From Saccharophagus sp. K07 (GTDB lineage Bacteria > Pseudomonadota > Gammaproteobacteria > Pseudomonadales > Cellvibrionaceae), in assembly GCF_014336955.1 (NCBI RefSeq), contig NZ_QRAI01000003.1, positions 1 through 64,000 on the forward strand: 64,000 nucleotides of DNA, in the 5' to 3' direction. How positions within the stretch are numbered: position 1 is the first letter of the stretch; each line of letters starts with the position of its first letter. The position numbers and the translations under genes are program-made. Below, in pieces: positions 56,502 to 64,000 of the stretch. The notes beneath the pieces are model-generated. The model did not search any database. It was not told where the DNA came from and saw only the letters and a list, made by a program, of their open reading frames with translations.

Positions 56502-57020
56502 CTATGGCTCTGCTTGGGTAGAGTTGGGTTCCATAGCGGATAAATTTGGTCCCATAAAAATCGCTTTAAGAATGGCATGTCCCCGTTCCGTGGATGCTGT
56601 AAAAACGGCTAAGCGTCCCGCGCCGCTGGCGCTGAGATCCACCGTCAAATCCGGCCCCGGCAGAACACTCTCCCCCCTTTCCGGCCATTCGACGATGCAA
56701 AGATTTTGATCTAAAAAATAGTCTCTTATGCCCATATATTCCAGTTCTTCCGGGCTGCCCAGGCGATAAAGGTCGAAATGGAACACTCCGCGATCGCCTA
56801 GCTGGTAGGGTTCCACCAGGGTATAGGTCGGGCTTTTTACCGCCCCTTGATGCCCAAGAGCCTGCAATACACCGCGGGTCAGAGTCGTTTTGCCCGCGCC
56901 TAAAGTGCCCTGCAGAAATACCACTGCACCGCCTTTTCCCAATGCCTTGGCTAAACGCCCGCCTAGTTCGACCGTCGCCTGCTCATCCCTCAACTGAAAC
57001 TGTAGGCTGGCCAGCGTCAT
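56502..57020 (-). CDS. tsaE: tRNA threonylcarbamoyladenosine biosynthesis ATPase TsaE
   Basis: 172 residues. P-loop GTLGAGKTTLTRGVLQ, KSPTYTLVEPY and FHFDLYRLGSPEELEYMGI are conserved; EWPERGE is the conserved second motif. It assists TsaB and TsaD in forming t6A37 of tRNAs. Its start overlaps the nnr stop by four bases. Confidence 0.96.
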   Translation of the reverse strand: MTLASLQFQLRDEQATVELGGRLAKALGKGGAVVFLQGTLGAGKTTLTRGVLQALGHQGAVKSPTYTLVEPYQLGDRGVFHFDLYRLGSPEELEYMGIRDYFLDQNLCIVEWPERGESVLPGPDLTVDLSASGAGRLAVFTASTERGHAILKAIFMGPNLSAMEPNSTQAEP

Positions 57021-58510
57021 GGTTTGAGCAGCTCCCGCACATAGGGAATTAACTCAGAAGCCTGCAGACCGGCCATGCCAGTTTCTTCCACGGCGAGATC
57101 GGCGGCGTTGCCGTGCAAGCAAACCGCCAGCCGGGCCGCATCGACCAGCTCCAAACCTTGCGCGATCAAACTGCCGATCAATCCGCTCAAGACATCGCCG
57201 GTTCCACCGGTGGCCAGTCCGGGATTGCCGACTTTCGCTACGCTCAGTTGGACGCCATCGAAAATCAGAGTTCCCGCGCCTTTGAGCACCACCACTCCGC
57301 CGAAGCGGCTGTGCAGCTCTTGGACGGCATCGATGCGATTTTCCTGCACATCTTGGGTGCTGCACTCCAACAAGCGCGCTGCTTCGCCAGGATGGGGGGT
57401 CAATACCCAGCGACAGTGACCGGGCAGAGGAATACGGCGCTGCGCCAGGATATTGAGCGCGTCGGCGTCGAGCACCAGTGGCAGGCCACTATTGAAGGCT
57501 TGTTGCAGCAGTTGTTCCGACCAGGGGGTGCGACCCAACCCAGGGCCCACCACTAGTACAGTCGGACGTTCCAGATATGGCTCCAGCTCCTGTCCCGAAG
57601 GCACACCGATCACCATCAATTCAGGTCGACGAACCAAGGCTGCCGATACATGCTCAGAACGCGTTGCCAAGCTGACCAAACCCGCTCCCGACAAAGCCGC
57701 AGACTCCGCCGCCAGTATGGCTGCGCCGCCATAACCTAGCTCGCCACCAATAACCATCACATGGCCAAACTGACCCTTATGAGCATCTGCCTGGCGCTCC
57801 GGCACCAATGAAAGGAGTTGCGGAAGATCGATACGGTCAGCGACAGGGGCGAGCCCTGCGTAGACTTCGCCCGGTATATCGAGATCGGCAAATGCTAAGG
57901 TCCCGGTCAAAGCAGGACCGCGACCCGTAAACAGACCAATTTTCTGCCCGATAAAAGTGATGGTGTGATGCGCCCGTACCGCGACACCCAATTCCGCGCC
58001 TGTGTTGGCGCATAGTCCGGATGGGATATCCAAGGCAAACACCGGAGCGCCGGAGGCGTTGATCCACCGAATAGCAGCGGCATATTCCGGCCGGACCTCA
58101 CCGCGCAAACCGGTTCCCAGGAGCGCATCGATCACGACAGCCCCTTCCGGCAAATCGTCTTGCGCAGAAAACGCCGCCATAGCAACGCCTTCCTGACGGG
58201 CGTACTCATAAGCGGCTTTGGCCTCATCTTTCAGCTGGTCCGGCGGACAGATATAAGCAATTTCCACCTGATGCTGTCGCTGGGCCGCCAGTGCCGCAAA
58301 CACGTAGCCATCGCCCGCGTTGTTACCGGCGCCGCATAACACCCGCCAAGTGCGCGTCTCCGGCCAAAGCACACAGGCGTGCTCAAAGGCCGCCCGCCCT
58401 GCGCGCTTCATCAGAACCGTACCGGGAATCCGGAGATCGTGGATGGCGCGACGATCCAATTCACGAGTTTGTTCGCCGCTGTAGAGATTGTTGGTTAAGC
58501 TAGAGGCCAT
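57017..58510 (-). CDS. nnr: Bifunctional NAD(P)H-hydrate epimerase/dehydratase
   Basis: 497 residues. The N-terminal YjeF_N epimerase domain (about 1-220) has CGAGNNAGDGYVFAALA and the Asp in VVIDALLGTGLRGEV. The C-terminal ADP-dependent dehydratase domain has KGQFGHVMVIGGELGYGGAA, LVVGPGLGRTPW and GNPGLATGGTGDVLSGLIGS. It repairs hydrated NADH and NADPH. It is divergent from queG (69 bases between the ATGs). Confidence 0.96.
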   Translation of the reverse strand: MASSLTNNLYSGEQTRELDRRAIHDLRIPGTVLMKRAGRAAFEHACVLWPETRTWRVLCGAGNNAGDGYVFAALAAQRQHQVEIAYICPPDQLKDEAKAAYEYARQEGVAMAAFSAQDDLPEGAVVIDALLGTGLRGEVRPEYAAAIRWINASGAPVFALDIPSGLCANTGAELGVAVRAHHTITFIGQKIGLFTGRGPALTGTLAFADLDIPGEVYAGLAPVADRIDLPQLLSLVPERQADAHKGQFGHVMVIGGELGYGGAAILAAESAALSGAGLVSLATRSEHVSAALVRRPELMVIGVPSGQELEPYLERPTVLVVGPGLGRTPWSEQLLQQAFNSGLPLVLDADALNILAQRRIPLPGHCRWVLTPHPGEAARLLECSTQDVQENRIDAVQELHSRFGGVVVLKGAGTLIFDGVQLSVAKVGNPGLATGGTGDVLSGLIGSLIAQGLELVDAARLAVCLHGNAADLAVEETGMAGLQASELIPYVRELLKP

Positions 58511-58579
58511 GAGTGCGTTCGCGTGAGATGGGCGTAAAAAGCCGCAGGATTGTACAGGAATTTTGCTTTTTTATTTCGT

Positions 58580-59722
58580 ATGACAGACCACACCCTTTTG
58601 CAACTCGCCGACAAAATCCGTATCTGGGCAGCGGAATTGGGATTTGCCCAGGTCGGCATCAGCGACACGGATCTGCGCGTCCAGCGCGAGCCTTTGCAGG
58701 CTTGGCTGGATAAGGGTTATCAGGGGGATATGACGTGGCTGGCGGACAATCTCGACAAGCGCATTCACCCGGAAGAGCTGATGCCCGGCACCGTGCGAGT
58801 CATTTCGGTGCGGATGAATTATCTGCCCGGCGACACCCGTCAGATTCAGATCCTCAAAGATCCGCAAAAAGCCTATATCTCCCGCTACGCCCTCGGGCGC
58901 GACTACCACAAGCTGGTGCGCAAACGCCTCGCCCTGCTCGCAGAAAAGATACGCCAAGCCGCCGAGCCGCTGATGCCGGTCAACCAACGGCCTTTTGTCG
59001 ATAGCGCGCCCGTCCTGGAACGCCCGCTCGCCGTCAAGGCGGGACTCGGCTGGATCGGCAAACATACCCTGGTGCTCAATCGCGAAGCAGGCAGCTGGTT
59101 TTTCCTCGGCGAGATCCTTACCAATATTCCGCTACCGGTGAATCAAATCCTATCGGACAACCACTGCGGCGAATGCACCGCCTGCTTGAAAGTCTGCCCG
59201 ACCGATGCCTTTCCCAAACCCTATGAATTGGACGCGCGCCGCTGTATCTCCTATCTGACCATCGAGCACAAGGGCGCGATACCGGAAGAATTCCGCTCCG
59301 CCATGGGCAACCGGGTATTCGGCTGCGACGACTGCCAGGCCATCTGCCCCTGGAACAAATACGCCAAGCCGACCGATGAAGCGGATTTCAAACCGCGCCA
59401 CGGCTTGGCCGACAGTGATCTGCTGCAATTATTTTTGTGGGATGAGACTACCTTTCTGCGCAATACCGAAGGTTCGGCGATTCGGCGGGTTGGCTACGAG
59501 CGCTGGCTGCGCAATCTGGCGGTGGGACTCGGCAACGCCCCATCCGATCCGGCGATCATTGAGGCATTAGAACAGCGCCGCAGCGAGGCGACGCCGCTGG
59601 TGCAGGAGCATATCGATTGGGCGCTGGAGCGCCAGCGCAATCCCAATCTAAGACGCGCGCGCAAAATCAAACGAGCGCAGAGCGAAACCCCAAATCGACC
59701 TGCCGCACCGCCAGCTCAGTAA
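58580..59722 (+). CDS. queG: Epoxyqueuosine reductase
   Basis: About 380 residues from ATG 58580; an upstream TTG at 58550 would add ten residues. The two 4Fe-4S clusters are held by CGECTACLKVCPTDAFPKP and CDDCQAICPWNKYAKP with an intervening RRC. Typical cobalamin-type blocks are VKAGLGWIGKHTL and GSWFFLGEILTN. It performs the last step of queuosine synthesis in tRNA. It ends two bases before orn, which is convergent. Confidence 0.96.
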   Translation: MTDHTLLQLADKIRIWAAELGFAQVGISDTDLRVQREPLQAWLDKGYQGDMTWLADNLDKRIHPEELMPGTVRVISVRMNYLPGDTRQIQILKDPQKAYISRYALGRDYHKLVRKRLALLAEKIRQAAEPLMPVNQRPFVDSAPVLERPLAVKAGLGWIGKHTLVLNREAGSWFFLGEILTNIPLPVNQILSDNHCGECTACLKVCPTDAFPKPYELDARRCISYLTIEHKGAIPEEFRSAMGNRVFGCDDCQAICPWNKYAKPTDEADFKPRHGLADSDLLQLFLWDETTFLRNTEGSAIRRVGYERWLRNLAVGLGNAPSDPAIIEALEQRRSEATPLVQEHIDWALERQRNPNLRRARKIKRAQSETPNRPAAPPAQ

Positions 59723-59723
59723 G

Positions 59724-60263
59724 TTAGCGTAAAACGGTATTGCGATAGTGCTTTAATTCCGCAATCGAATCGCGAATATCGTCAAGCGCCAGATGGCTGC
59801 TTTTTTTGCTGAACCCGGGCACATCCGGATACCAGCGCTTGGTCAGCTCTTTCAGCGTCGACACATCCAGATTGCGGTACATGAAATAGGCTTCCAGGCG
59901 CGGCATATAGCGGGCGAGAAAACGCCGGTCCTGACAGATGGAATTGCCGCACATAGGCGACTTGCCCGGCGGCACCCATTCACTCAGAAAGTCGATGGTC
60001 GCTTGTTCCGCGGCGCGGGTCGTAATGGTACTGCTGCGCACCCGGTCGAGCAGGCCGGAACCGCCGTGCTGGCGGGTATTCCACTCATCCATGCTGTTCA
60101 GCACCGCATCGCACTGGTGAATGGCAAACACCGGGCCTTCGGCGAGGATATTCAAATCGGCATCCGTCACAATGGTGGCGATCTCAATAATAACGTCGCG
60201 TTCCGGACTGAGCCCGGTCATTTCCAAATCGATCCAAATCAGGTTGTTGTTATCCGTGGGCAT
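59724..60263 (-). CDS. orn: Oligoribonuclease
   Basis: 179 residues. DEDDh exonuclease: [20 protein letters not shown] holds the first Asp and Glu, [20 protein letters not shown] the next Asp, and [20 protein letters not shown] the His and final Asp. It degrades short RNAs, including pGpG from cyclic di-GMP breakdown. It is divergent from rsgA. Confidence 0.97.
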   Translation of the reverse strand: MPTDNNNLIWIDLEMTGLSPERDVIIEIATIVTDADLNILAEGPVFAIHQCDAVLNSMDEWNTRQHGGSGLLDRVRSSTITTRAAEQATIDFLSEWVPPGKSPMCGNSICQDRRFLARYMPRLEAYFMYRNLDVSTLKELTKRWYPDVPGFSKKSSHLALDDIRDSIAELKHYRNTVLR

Positions 60264-60430
60264 GCGGTGATCTCTTGCTGATATTAGGGGGACGTGACGG
60301 ATACGGTTTGTAAGGAATATGGCGAAGTACTCTACAATACCGACGCTTTTAAGCGGTCGCGATCAACAAGTGTGGCGGAGATAGCTCAACCGCTCAAGTG
60401 ACCAACTCATTCCGCAACCAAGGTTTTATT

Positions 60431-61426
60431 TTGGCTAAACGCAAACTGTCCAAACAACAGACAGAACGAGTACAGAAACGCCGCCAGGCTGGCGGCGACG
60501 TGCCGGACTCCACCTTGGCGGATCACCTGCTTGGCCCAGAGCAGGAGGGCTTGGTGCTCAGCCACTACGGCAAACACGCCGACGTGGAAGATGCCAACGG
60601 CACCGTGGTGCGCTGCCACCTGCGCGCCAACCTCGGCAACATAGTCGCTGGCGACAAGGTCATCTGGCGCGCTGGCGGCGACGGCGGCGTGGTTACCGCC
60701 CTGTTTCCCCGCTCCTCAGAACTCCACCGACCTGACGCCTTTGGCAAGCTCAAGCTGGTCGCTGCCAATGTAACTCAGATGGTCATAGTGGTCGCACCGG
60801 AACCCCAGGCACACGCGAATCTGATCGACCGCTATCTGGTGGTGGCAGAAAACCTGGAACTCGAACCACTTCTGCTGGCCAACAAAGCCGATTTGTTGAC
60901 CGACGACGATCCCCTCGCGCAACTTCTCGCCGACTATCGCGCCCTGGGTTATGCAACATCCGCCATCTCCGCGCGCACCGGTCAGGGTATGGCAGAACTG
61001 CGCTCTTTGCTCGCCGGCAAAACCAGCATTTTTGTCGGCCAATCCGGCGTCGGAAAATCTTCGGTGATTCAGTCGCTGCTGCCGCACGAATCCATCAAAG
61101 TCGGCGAGCTGTCCGAGCAGGAACTCAAAGGCCGCCATACCACCACCCACGCGCGCCTCTACCATTTTCCGTTTGGCGGGGACTGCATCGACTCTCCCGG
61201 TATTCGCGAATTCGGCCTTTGGCATTTGTCCGCGCAACAGGTGGAGCAAGGTTTTCGCGAGTTTCGCCAGCACATACAGAACTGCCGCTTCCGCGATTGC
61301 AGCCATAACCAGGAGCCGGGATGCGCCCTGCGCGAAGCGGTCGAAAATGGAACCATCAGCGCCGCGCGGTTCCAAAGCTACCGCCAAATCTTGATCAGCC
61401 TCGACTCCGTCGAGATGCGCACTTAA
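60431..61426 (+). CDS. rsgA: Ribosome small subunit-dependent GTPase RsgA
   Basis: About 331 residues. I chose TTG 60431, giving MAKRKLSKQQTERVQKRRQ, which aligns with the basic start of E. coli RsgA and has AGG seven bases upstream. A GTG at 60398 would add 11 residues. Circularly permuted G domain: G4 ANKAD, P-loop GQSGVGKSSVIQSLL, G3 DSPGIREFG. The C-terminal zinc finger is CRFRDCSHNQEPGCAL. It matures the 30S subunit. psd follows after 18 bases. Confidence 0.95.
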   Translation: MAKRKLSKQQTERVQKRRQAGGDVPDSTLADHLLGPEQEGLVLSHYGKHADVEDANGTVVRCHLRANLGNIVAGDKVIWRAGGDGGVVTALFPRSSELHRPDAFGKLKLVAANVTQMVIVVAPEPQAHANLIDRYLVVAENLELEPLLLANKADLLTDDDPLAQLLADYRALGYATSAISARTGQGMAELRSLLAGKTSIFVGQSGVGKSSVIQSLLPHESIKVGELSEQELKGRHTTTHARLYHFPFGGDCIDSPGIREFGLWHLSAQQVEQGFREFRQHIQNCRFRDCSHNQEPGCALREAVENGTISAARFQSYRQILISLDSVEMRT

Positions 61427-61444
61427 CCGTCATTTGAGTCCATC

Positions 61445-62314
61445 ATGAATCGAAATCTGTTTATCGCCCTCCAGCGCCTTGCCCCTCAACATTTGATTTC
61501 CCGCGCAGCAGGTCTGCTCGCCAACACCACCAATCCCACCATCAAAAACCAATTTATTGGCTGGTTTGTCGACCGCTACAAAGTCGATATGTCGGAAGCC
61601 CTTGAGGAAAACCCGCTGGCCTATCCCAACTTCAACGCGTTCTTTACCCGCGCTTTGAAACCGACAGCGCGTCCAATTGATGGCAATCCTACCTCCGTCG
61701 TGTGCCCCGCCGACGGTGCTATCAGCCAGATTGGCCGCATTGAAGCCGGGCGCATTTTCCAGGCCAAAGGCCAGACCTTTAGTGTGCAGGAGTTGTTAGG
61801 TGGCAATGCCGAATGGGCGAACCAGTTTGCCGGCGGCAGTTTTGTCACCGTGTATTTGTCGCCGCGGGATTACCACCGCGTGCATATGCCGCTGGACGGC
61901 ACTCTGACGCATATGACCTATGTGCCCGGCGATCTGTTTTCCGTCAACACAGTCACCGCCGAAGAAGTGCCGCGTCTATTTGCCCGCAATGAGCGGGTGG
62001 TGTGTCACTTTGATACAGCGGCAGGTCCAATGGTGGTCGTACTAGTGGGCGCCATGATCGTCGCCAGTATTGAAACCGTGTGGGATGGTGTAGTCGCGCC
62101 GCTGCGCCGCCGTGTTCGCACCACCCAATACAGCGGTGCCCAGCCAATTAGTCTGCGAAAGGGGGAGGAAATGGGGCGCTTCCTGCTGGGATCTACCGCA
62201 ATCGTGCTGTTCCCTGAGGGCGCAGTGCAGTGGGATGAGCGCCTCGACGCCACTCATGTTGTACGAATGGGTGAGGCCATCGGGCAGCTGCAAACGGCCT
62301 CGACAAGTTTATAA
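61445..62314 (+). CDS. psd: Phosphatidylserine decarboxylase proenzyme
   Basis: 289 residues. The LGST motif in GRFLLGSTAIVLFPEG marks self-cleavage between Gly and Ser, giving a pyruvoyl group and small alpha subunit. NFNAFFTRALKPTARPI, DGAISQIGRIE and YLSPRDYHRVHMP are the conserved blocks. It makes phosphatidylethanolamine at the inner membrane. It is convergent with the HD-GYP gene 46 bases away. Confidence 0.97.
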   Translation: MNRNLFIALQRLAPQHLISRAAGLLANTTNPTIKNQFIGWFVDRYKVDMSEALEENPLAYPNFNAFFTRALKPTARPIDGNPTSVVCPADGAISQIGRIEAGRIFQAKGQTFSVQELLGGNAEWANQFAGGSFVTVYLSPRDYHRVHMPLDGTLTHMTYVPGDLFSVNTVTAEEVPRLFARNERVVCHFDTAAGPMVVVLVGAMIVASIETVWDGVVAPLRRRVRTTQYSGAQPISLRKGEEMGRFLLGSTAIVLFPEGAVQWDERLDATHVVRMGEAIGQLQTASTSL

Positions 62315-62359
62315 AGACAGAAAACGGCTTAGCGGAAAGAAGACTGTTGGGCGGCAAAA

Positions 62360-63751
62360 TCAGCCGCCGAACAGAGAGGTAAGACGCGCGCGGTTTTTCA
62401 GGAACGATAGGATCTTGCTACCAGACCGGCTCTGCAGGTATTGATCGCGAATGCCGGTGACATCTATGTCAAATGCACCTGGCTCCAAATCCTGCACAAT
62501 TTCGATCCGTTCAATTTCACTCGGGTGATATTTACCCGAATCCAACTTTGCCTGCTTATCGACGTCGTCCTGCTCCATATCGAGAAAAACCGGCTCGTTG
62601 AGCAGGCGCTTGTAGGCATCGGTCACGATCATCACACGCGGCTTCAGGCGGCGTTTGAAGTTTTGCTCCACTACCACAGCCACTTCGCCGGTATTCAACT
62701 CGACCACTGTGCCAGTGGGGTACAGACCAATGGCGCGGATAAATTCCACCACCAGGTCTGACTGAAATTCGATATCCCGCAGCTCATAAAGCTTGGCAAC
62801 GGCTTTGGAGGGCGACAGAGGTTTCTGCCCGCGGGGATTGGTGACTTCATCGTAGAAGGTCACTATGCCGGCGATTTTGCCGAGCAGCGGAATGCGATCG
62901 CCGCGCAAACCTTCAGGGTAACCACTGCCATTGACGCGCTCGCGGTGGGTTTTCACCACAGAGGTGACGCGCGGTTTAATGTCCGGCATCTTTTTCAGGA
63001 TTTCCACGCCGTACTCGACAAACTTCTCGTAGGCTTCCTGCTCGGTGCGAGTGCGGTCGGATTTTTCGATCAGGTGTCTGGGCAGACGAGTTTTGCCAAT
63101 ATCTTTCAGCAACACCCCCATCGCCAGCACATCCAGATCCAATTTGTTCAGGCCGATGTGGCGGCCAAACAAAATAGCCAGAACCGCACAACGCACGGCG
63201 TGGCTGTAGGTGTACTCATCTTTTTCCCGCACCCGGGTCAACCAAGTAAACGCATCCGGACTGCGCAGGACGCTGTCGACCATTTCACTGGCAACGCGCT
63301 TGGTTTCACTCACCGGGACTGAGTGATGATCTTTTTCAATTTGCTCCAGCATCTTGCCAAGAGCGCCGTGCACTTCGCGGTGCAGGTTTTTGGCTTTCGC
63401 GATTTCCTTTTCCATAGGCACTGTCGGCACCGGATAGGTGTTTTCGCGAATTTTGATCGGCGCTACATCCGGCAGACGGGATGTCGAAATGCTGGGGCGC
63501 AAATCTTTGCGCACAGAACCGGACGGCGATTTGGACAGGGTTTTGAGATTGGTTTTTAACGGACTACTGCCTTTAATAACGTCGATATAAACGTGGCGGC
63601 AATAGGCTTTGAGTTCTTTGATTTCTTCCAATTCACGGACGTAGAACCCCTGCAACGGAAATGGGGTCTGAGTCCACGGGCGGTCAAGCCCGGAGATGAA
63701 CATGCCAATGGTAACTTCATTGACATCCAATTTGAGTTGCTTAATACCCAA
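62360..63751 (-). CDS. DUF3391 and degenerate HD-GYP domain protein
   Basis: About 463 residues. I chose TTG 63751 because GGGAGAGG lies eight bases upstream and the product starts at DUF3391 (GIKQLKLDVNEVTIGMFISG, LDRPWTQTPFPLQGF). The C-terminal HD-GYP domain (about 165-340) has SHAVRCAVLAILFG and GSGYPEGLRGD, but the HD pair is KD in MGVLLKDIGKTRLPRHL, and the usual HHE is HRE in VVKTHRERVNGSGYP. At least two metal ligands are missing, so c-di-GMP phosphodiesterase activity is doubtful. A signalling or binding role is more likely. Confidence 0.85.
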   Translation of the reverse strand: MGIKQLKLDVNEVTIGMFISGLDRPWTQTPFPLQGFYVRELEEIKELKAYCRHVYIDVIKGSSPLKTNLKTLSKSPSGSVRKDLRPSISTSRLPDVAPIKIRENTYPVPTVPMEKEIAKAKNLHREVHGALGKMLEQIEKDHHSVPVSETKRVASEMVDSVLRSPDAFTWLTRVREKDEYTYSHAVRCAVLAILFGRHIGLNKLDLDVLAMGVLLKDIGKTRLPRHLIEKSDRTRTEQEAYEKFVEYGVEILKKMPDIKPRVTSVVKTHRERVNGSGYPEGLRGDRIPLLGKIAGIVTFYDEVTNPRGQKPLSPSKAVAKLYELRDIEFQSDLVVEFIRAIGLYPTGTVVELNTGEVAVVVEQNFKRRLKPRVMIVTDAYKRLLNEPVFLDMEQDDVDKQAKLDSGKYHPSEIERIEIVQDLEPGAFDIDVTGIRDQYLQSRSGSKILSFLKNRARLTSLFGG

Positions 63752-63772
63752 AGCTTTGTACCTCTCCCACAA

Positions 63773-64000
63773 AAGCGACTGCTACCTATCCAAAGTGGTC
63801 ATTGAATAGACGAGCTGAGTATAAACTGGGCGATTGAAGGTCGAATAAACAGCTTGGCGCGAAATTTAAGCAATGCAAACCAGCGCAACGACTCAGTGTG
63901 AACTGTGTGGCCTAAGCCATATGGCCAGACCACTCTCCAAACTGAACCGGGCATCCGTTTTGTAATAGCTGACGTTATCAATCGGCTTCGTGATATTGCG
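63773..64000. other. Intergenic region at the right edge
   Basis: About 230 bases upstream of the HD-GYP gene. The only frames are short, and I see no promoter consensus or repeat. Any gene further right begins outside the window. Confidence 0.4.

Noticed and set aside
60375-60420. tRNA-like sequence before rsgA: GCGGAGATAGCTCA at the left and TCCGCAACCA at the right.
   Set aside because: The ends can pair and resemble an acceptor stem with D-loop and CCA, but the element is only 46 bases and has no anticodon or T arm. It may be chance or a decayed remnant; not called as tRNA.

Overview
The window looks like chromosome of a Cellvibrio-like gammaproteobacterium. Three things point there. The right half carries the conserved order psd, rsgA, orn, queG, nnr, tsaE, amidase, mutL, miaA, hfq, hflX, hflK, hflC, DUF2065, hisZ, purA. 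A lipid-anchored family 9 cellulase carries a long serine-only linker, a hallmark of plant-polysaccharide-degrading Cellvibrionaceae. Two further lipoproteins carry the same kind of linker. This assignment is inference from gene content; no 16S gene is present. I saw no rRNA, tRNA, CRISPR array, insertion sequence or prophage.

Layout. 1-1.5 kb: two tandem copies of an unrecognised gene, the second broken by a nonsense codon. 1.8-7.4 kb: a membrane PilZ protein, a periplasmic substrate-binding-like protein, a divergent hybrid sensor kinase whose start appears to be ATT, and an acetyltransferase. 7.7-13.2 kb: a seven-gene cell-envelope energy-transduction operon (DUF3450, TtpC-like MotA/TolQ/ExbB protein, ExbB, ExbD, TonB, TPR protein, DUF2799 lipoprotein). 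13.2-19.2 kb: small metabolic and regulatory genes (glutamine amidotransferase, LysR regulator, nitrilase-family hydrolase with GNAT, SnoaL-like protein, PaiB-like protein) and an alpha/beta hydrolase with a frameshift at an A9 tract. 19.7-26.9 kb: YadGH-like ABC exporter, VOC protein, EamA permease, a GTPase/DUF2868 membrane pair, endonuclease V and acylphosphatase.

26.9-34.7 kb: the GH9 cellulase, a DUF486 protein, a GIDE/LemA-like membrane protein and two paralogous polyserine lipoproteins. 34.9-45.1 kb: a YdeP-type molybdopterin oxidoreductase, divergent from a MacB/DevBCA-like export operon (adaptor, ATPase, two FtsX permeases), then a 1234-residue surface protein with thrombospondin type 3 calcium repeats and a C-terminal hydrophobic/basic tail. 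45.3-63.8 kb: the housekeeping block (purine and histidine metabolism, HflKC protease regulators, Hfq, tRNA modification, mismatch repair, cell-wall amidase, metabolite repair, ribosome maturation, phospholipid synthesis), ending in a degenerate HD-GYP protein.

The accessory themes are envelope energisation and export, surface lipoproteins around cellulose degradation, and cyclic-di-GMP-type domains (PilZ, degenerate HD-GYP). The most notable signals are the ATT start of the kinase, the A9 frameshift, the decayed tandem duplicate, the polyserine lipoprotein pair and the export operon next to the TSP3-repeat protein.
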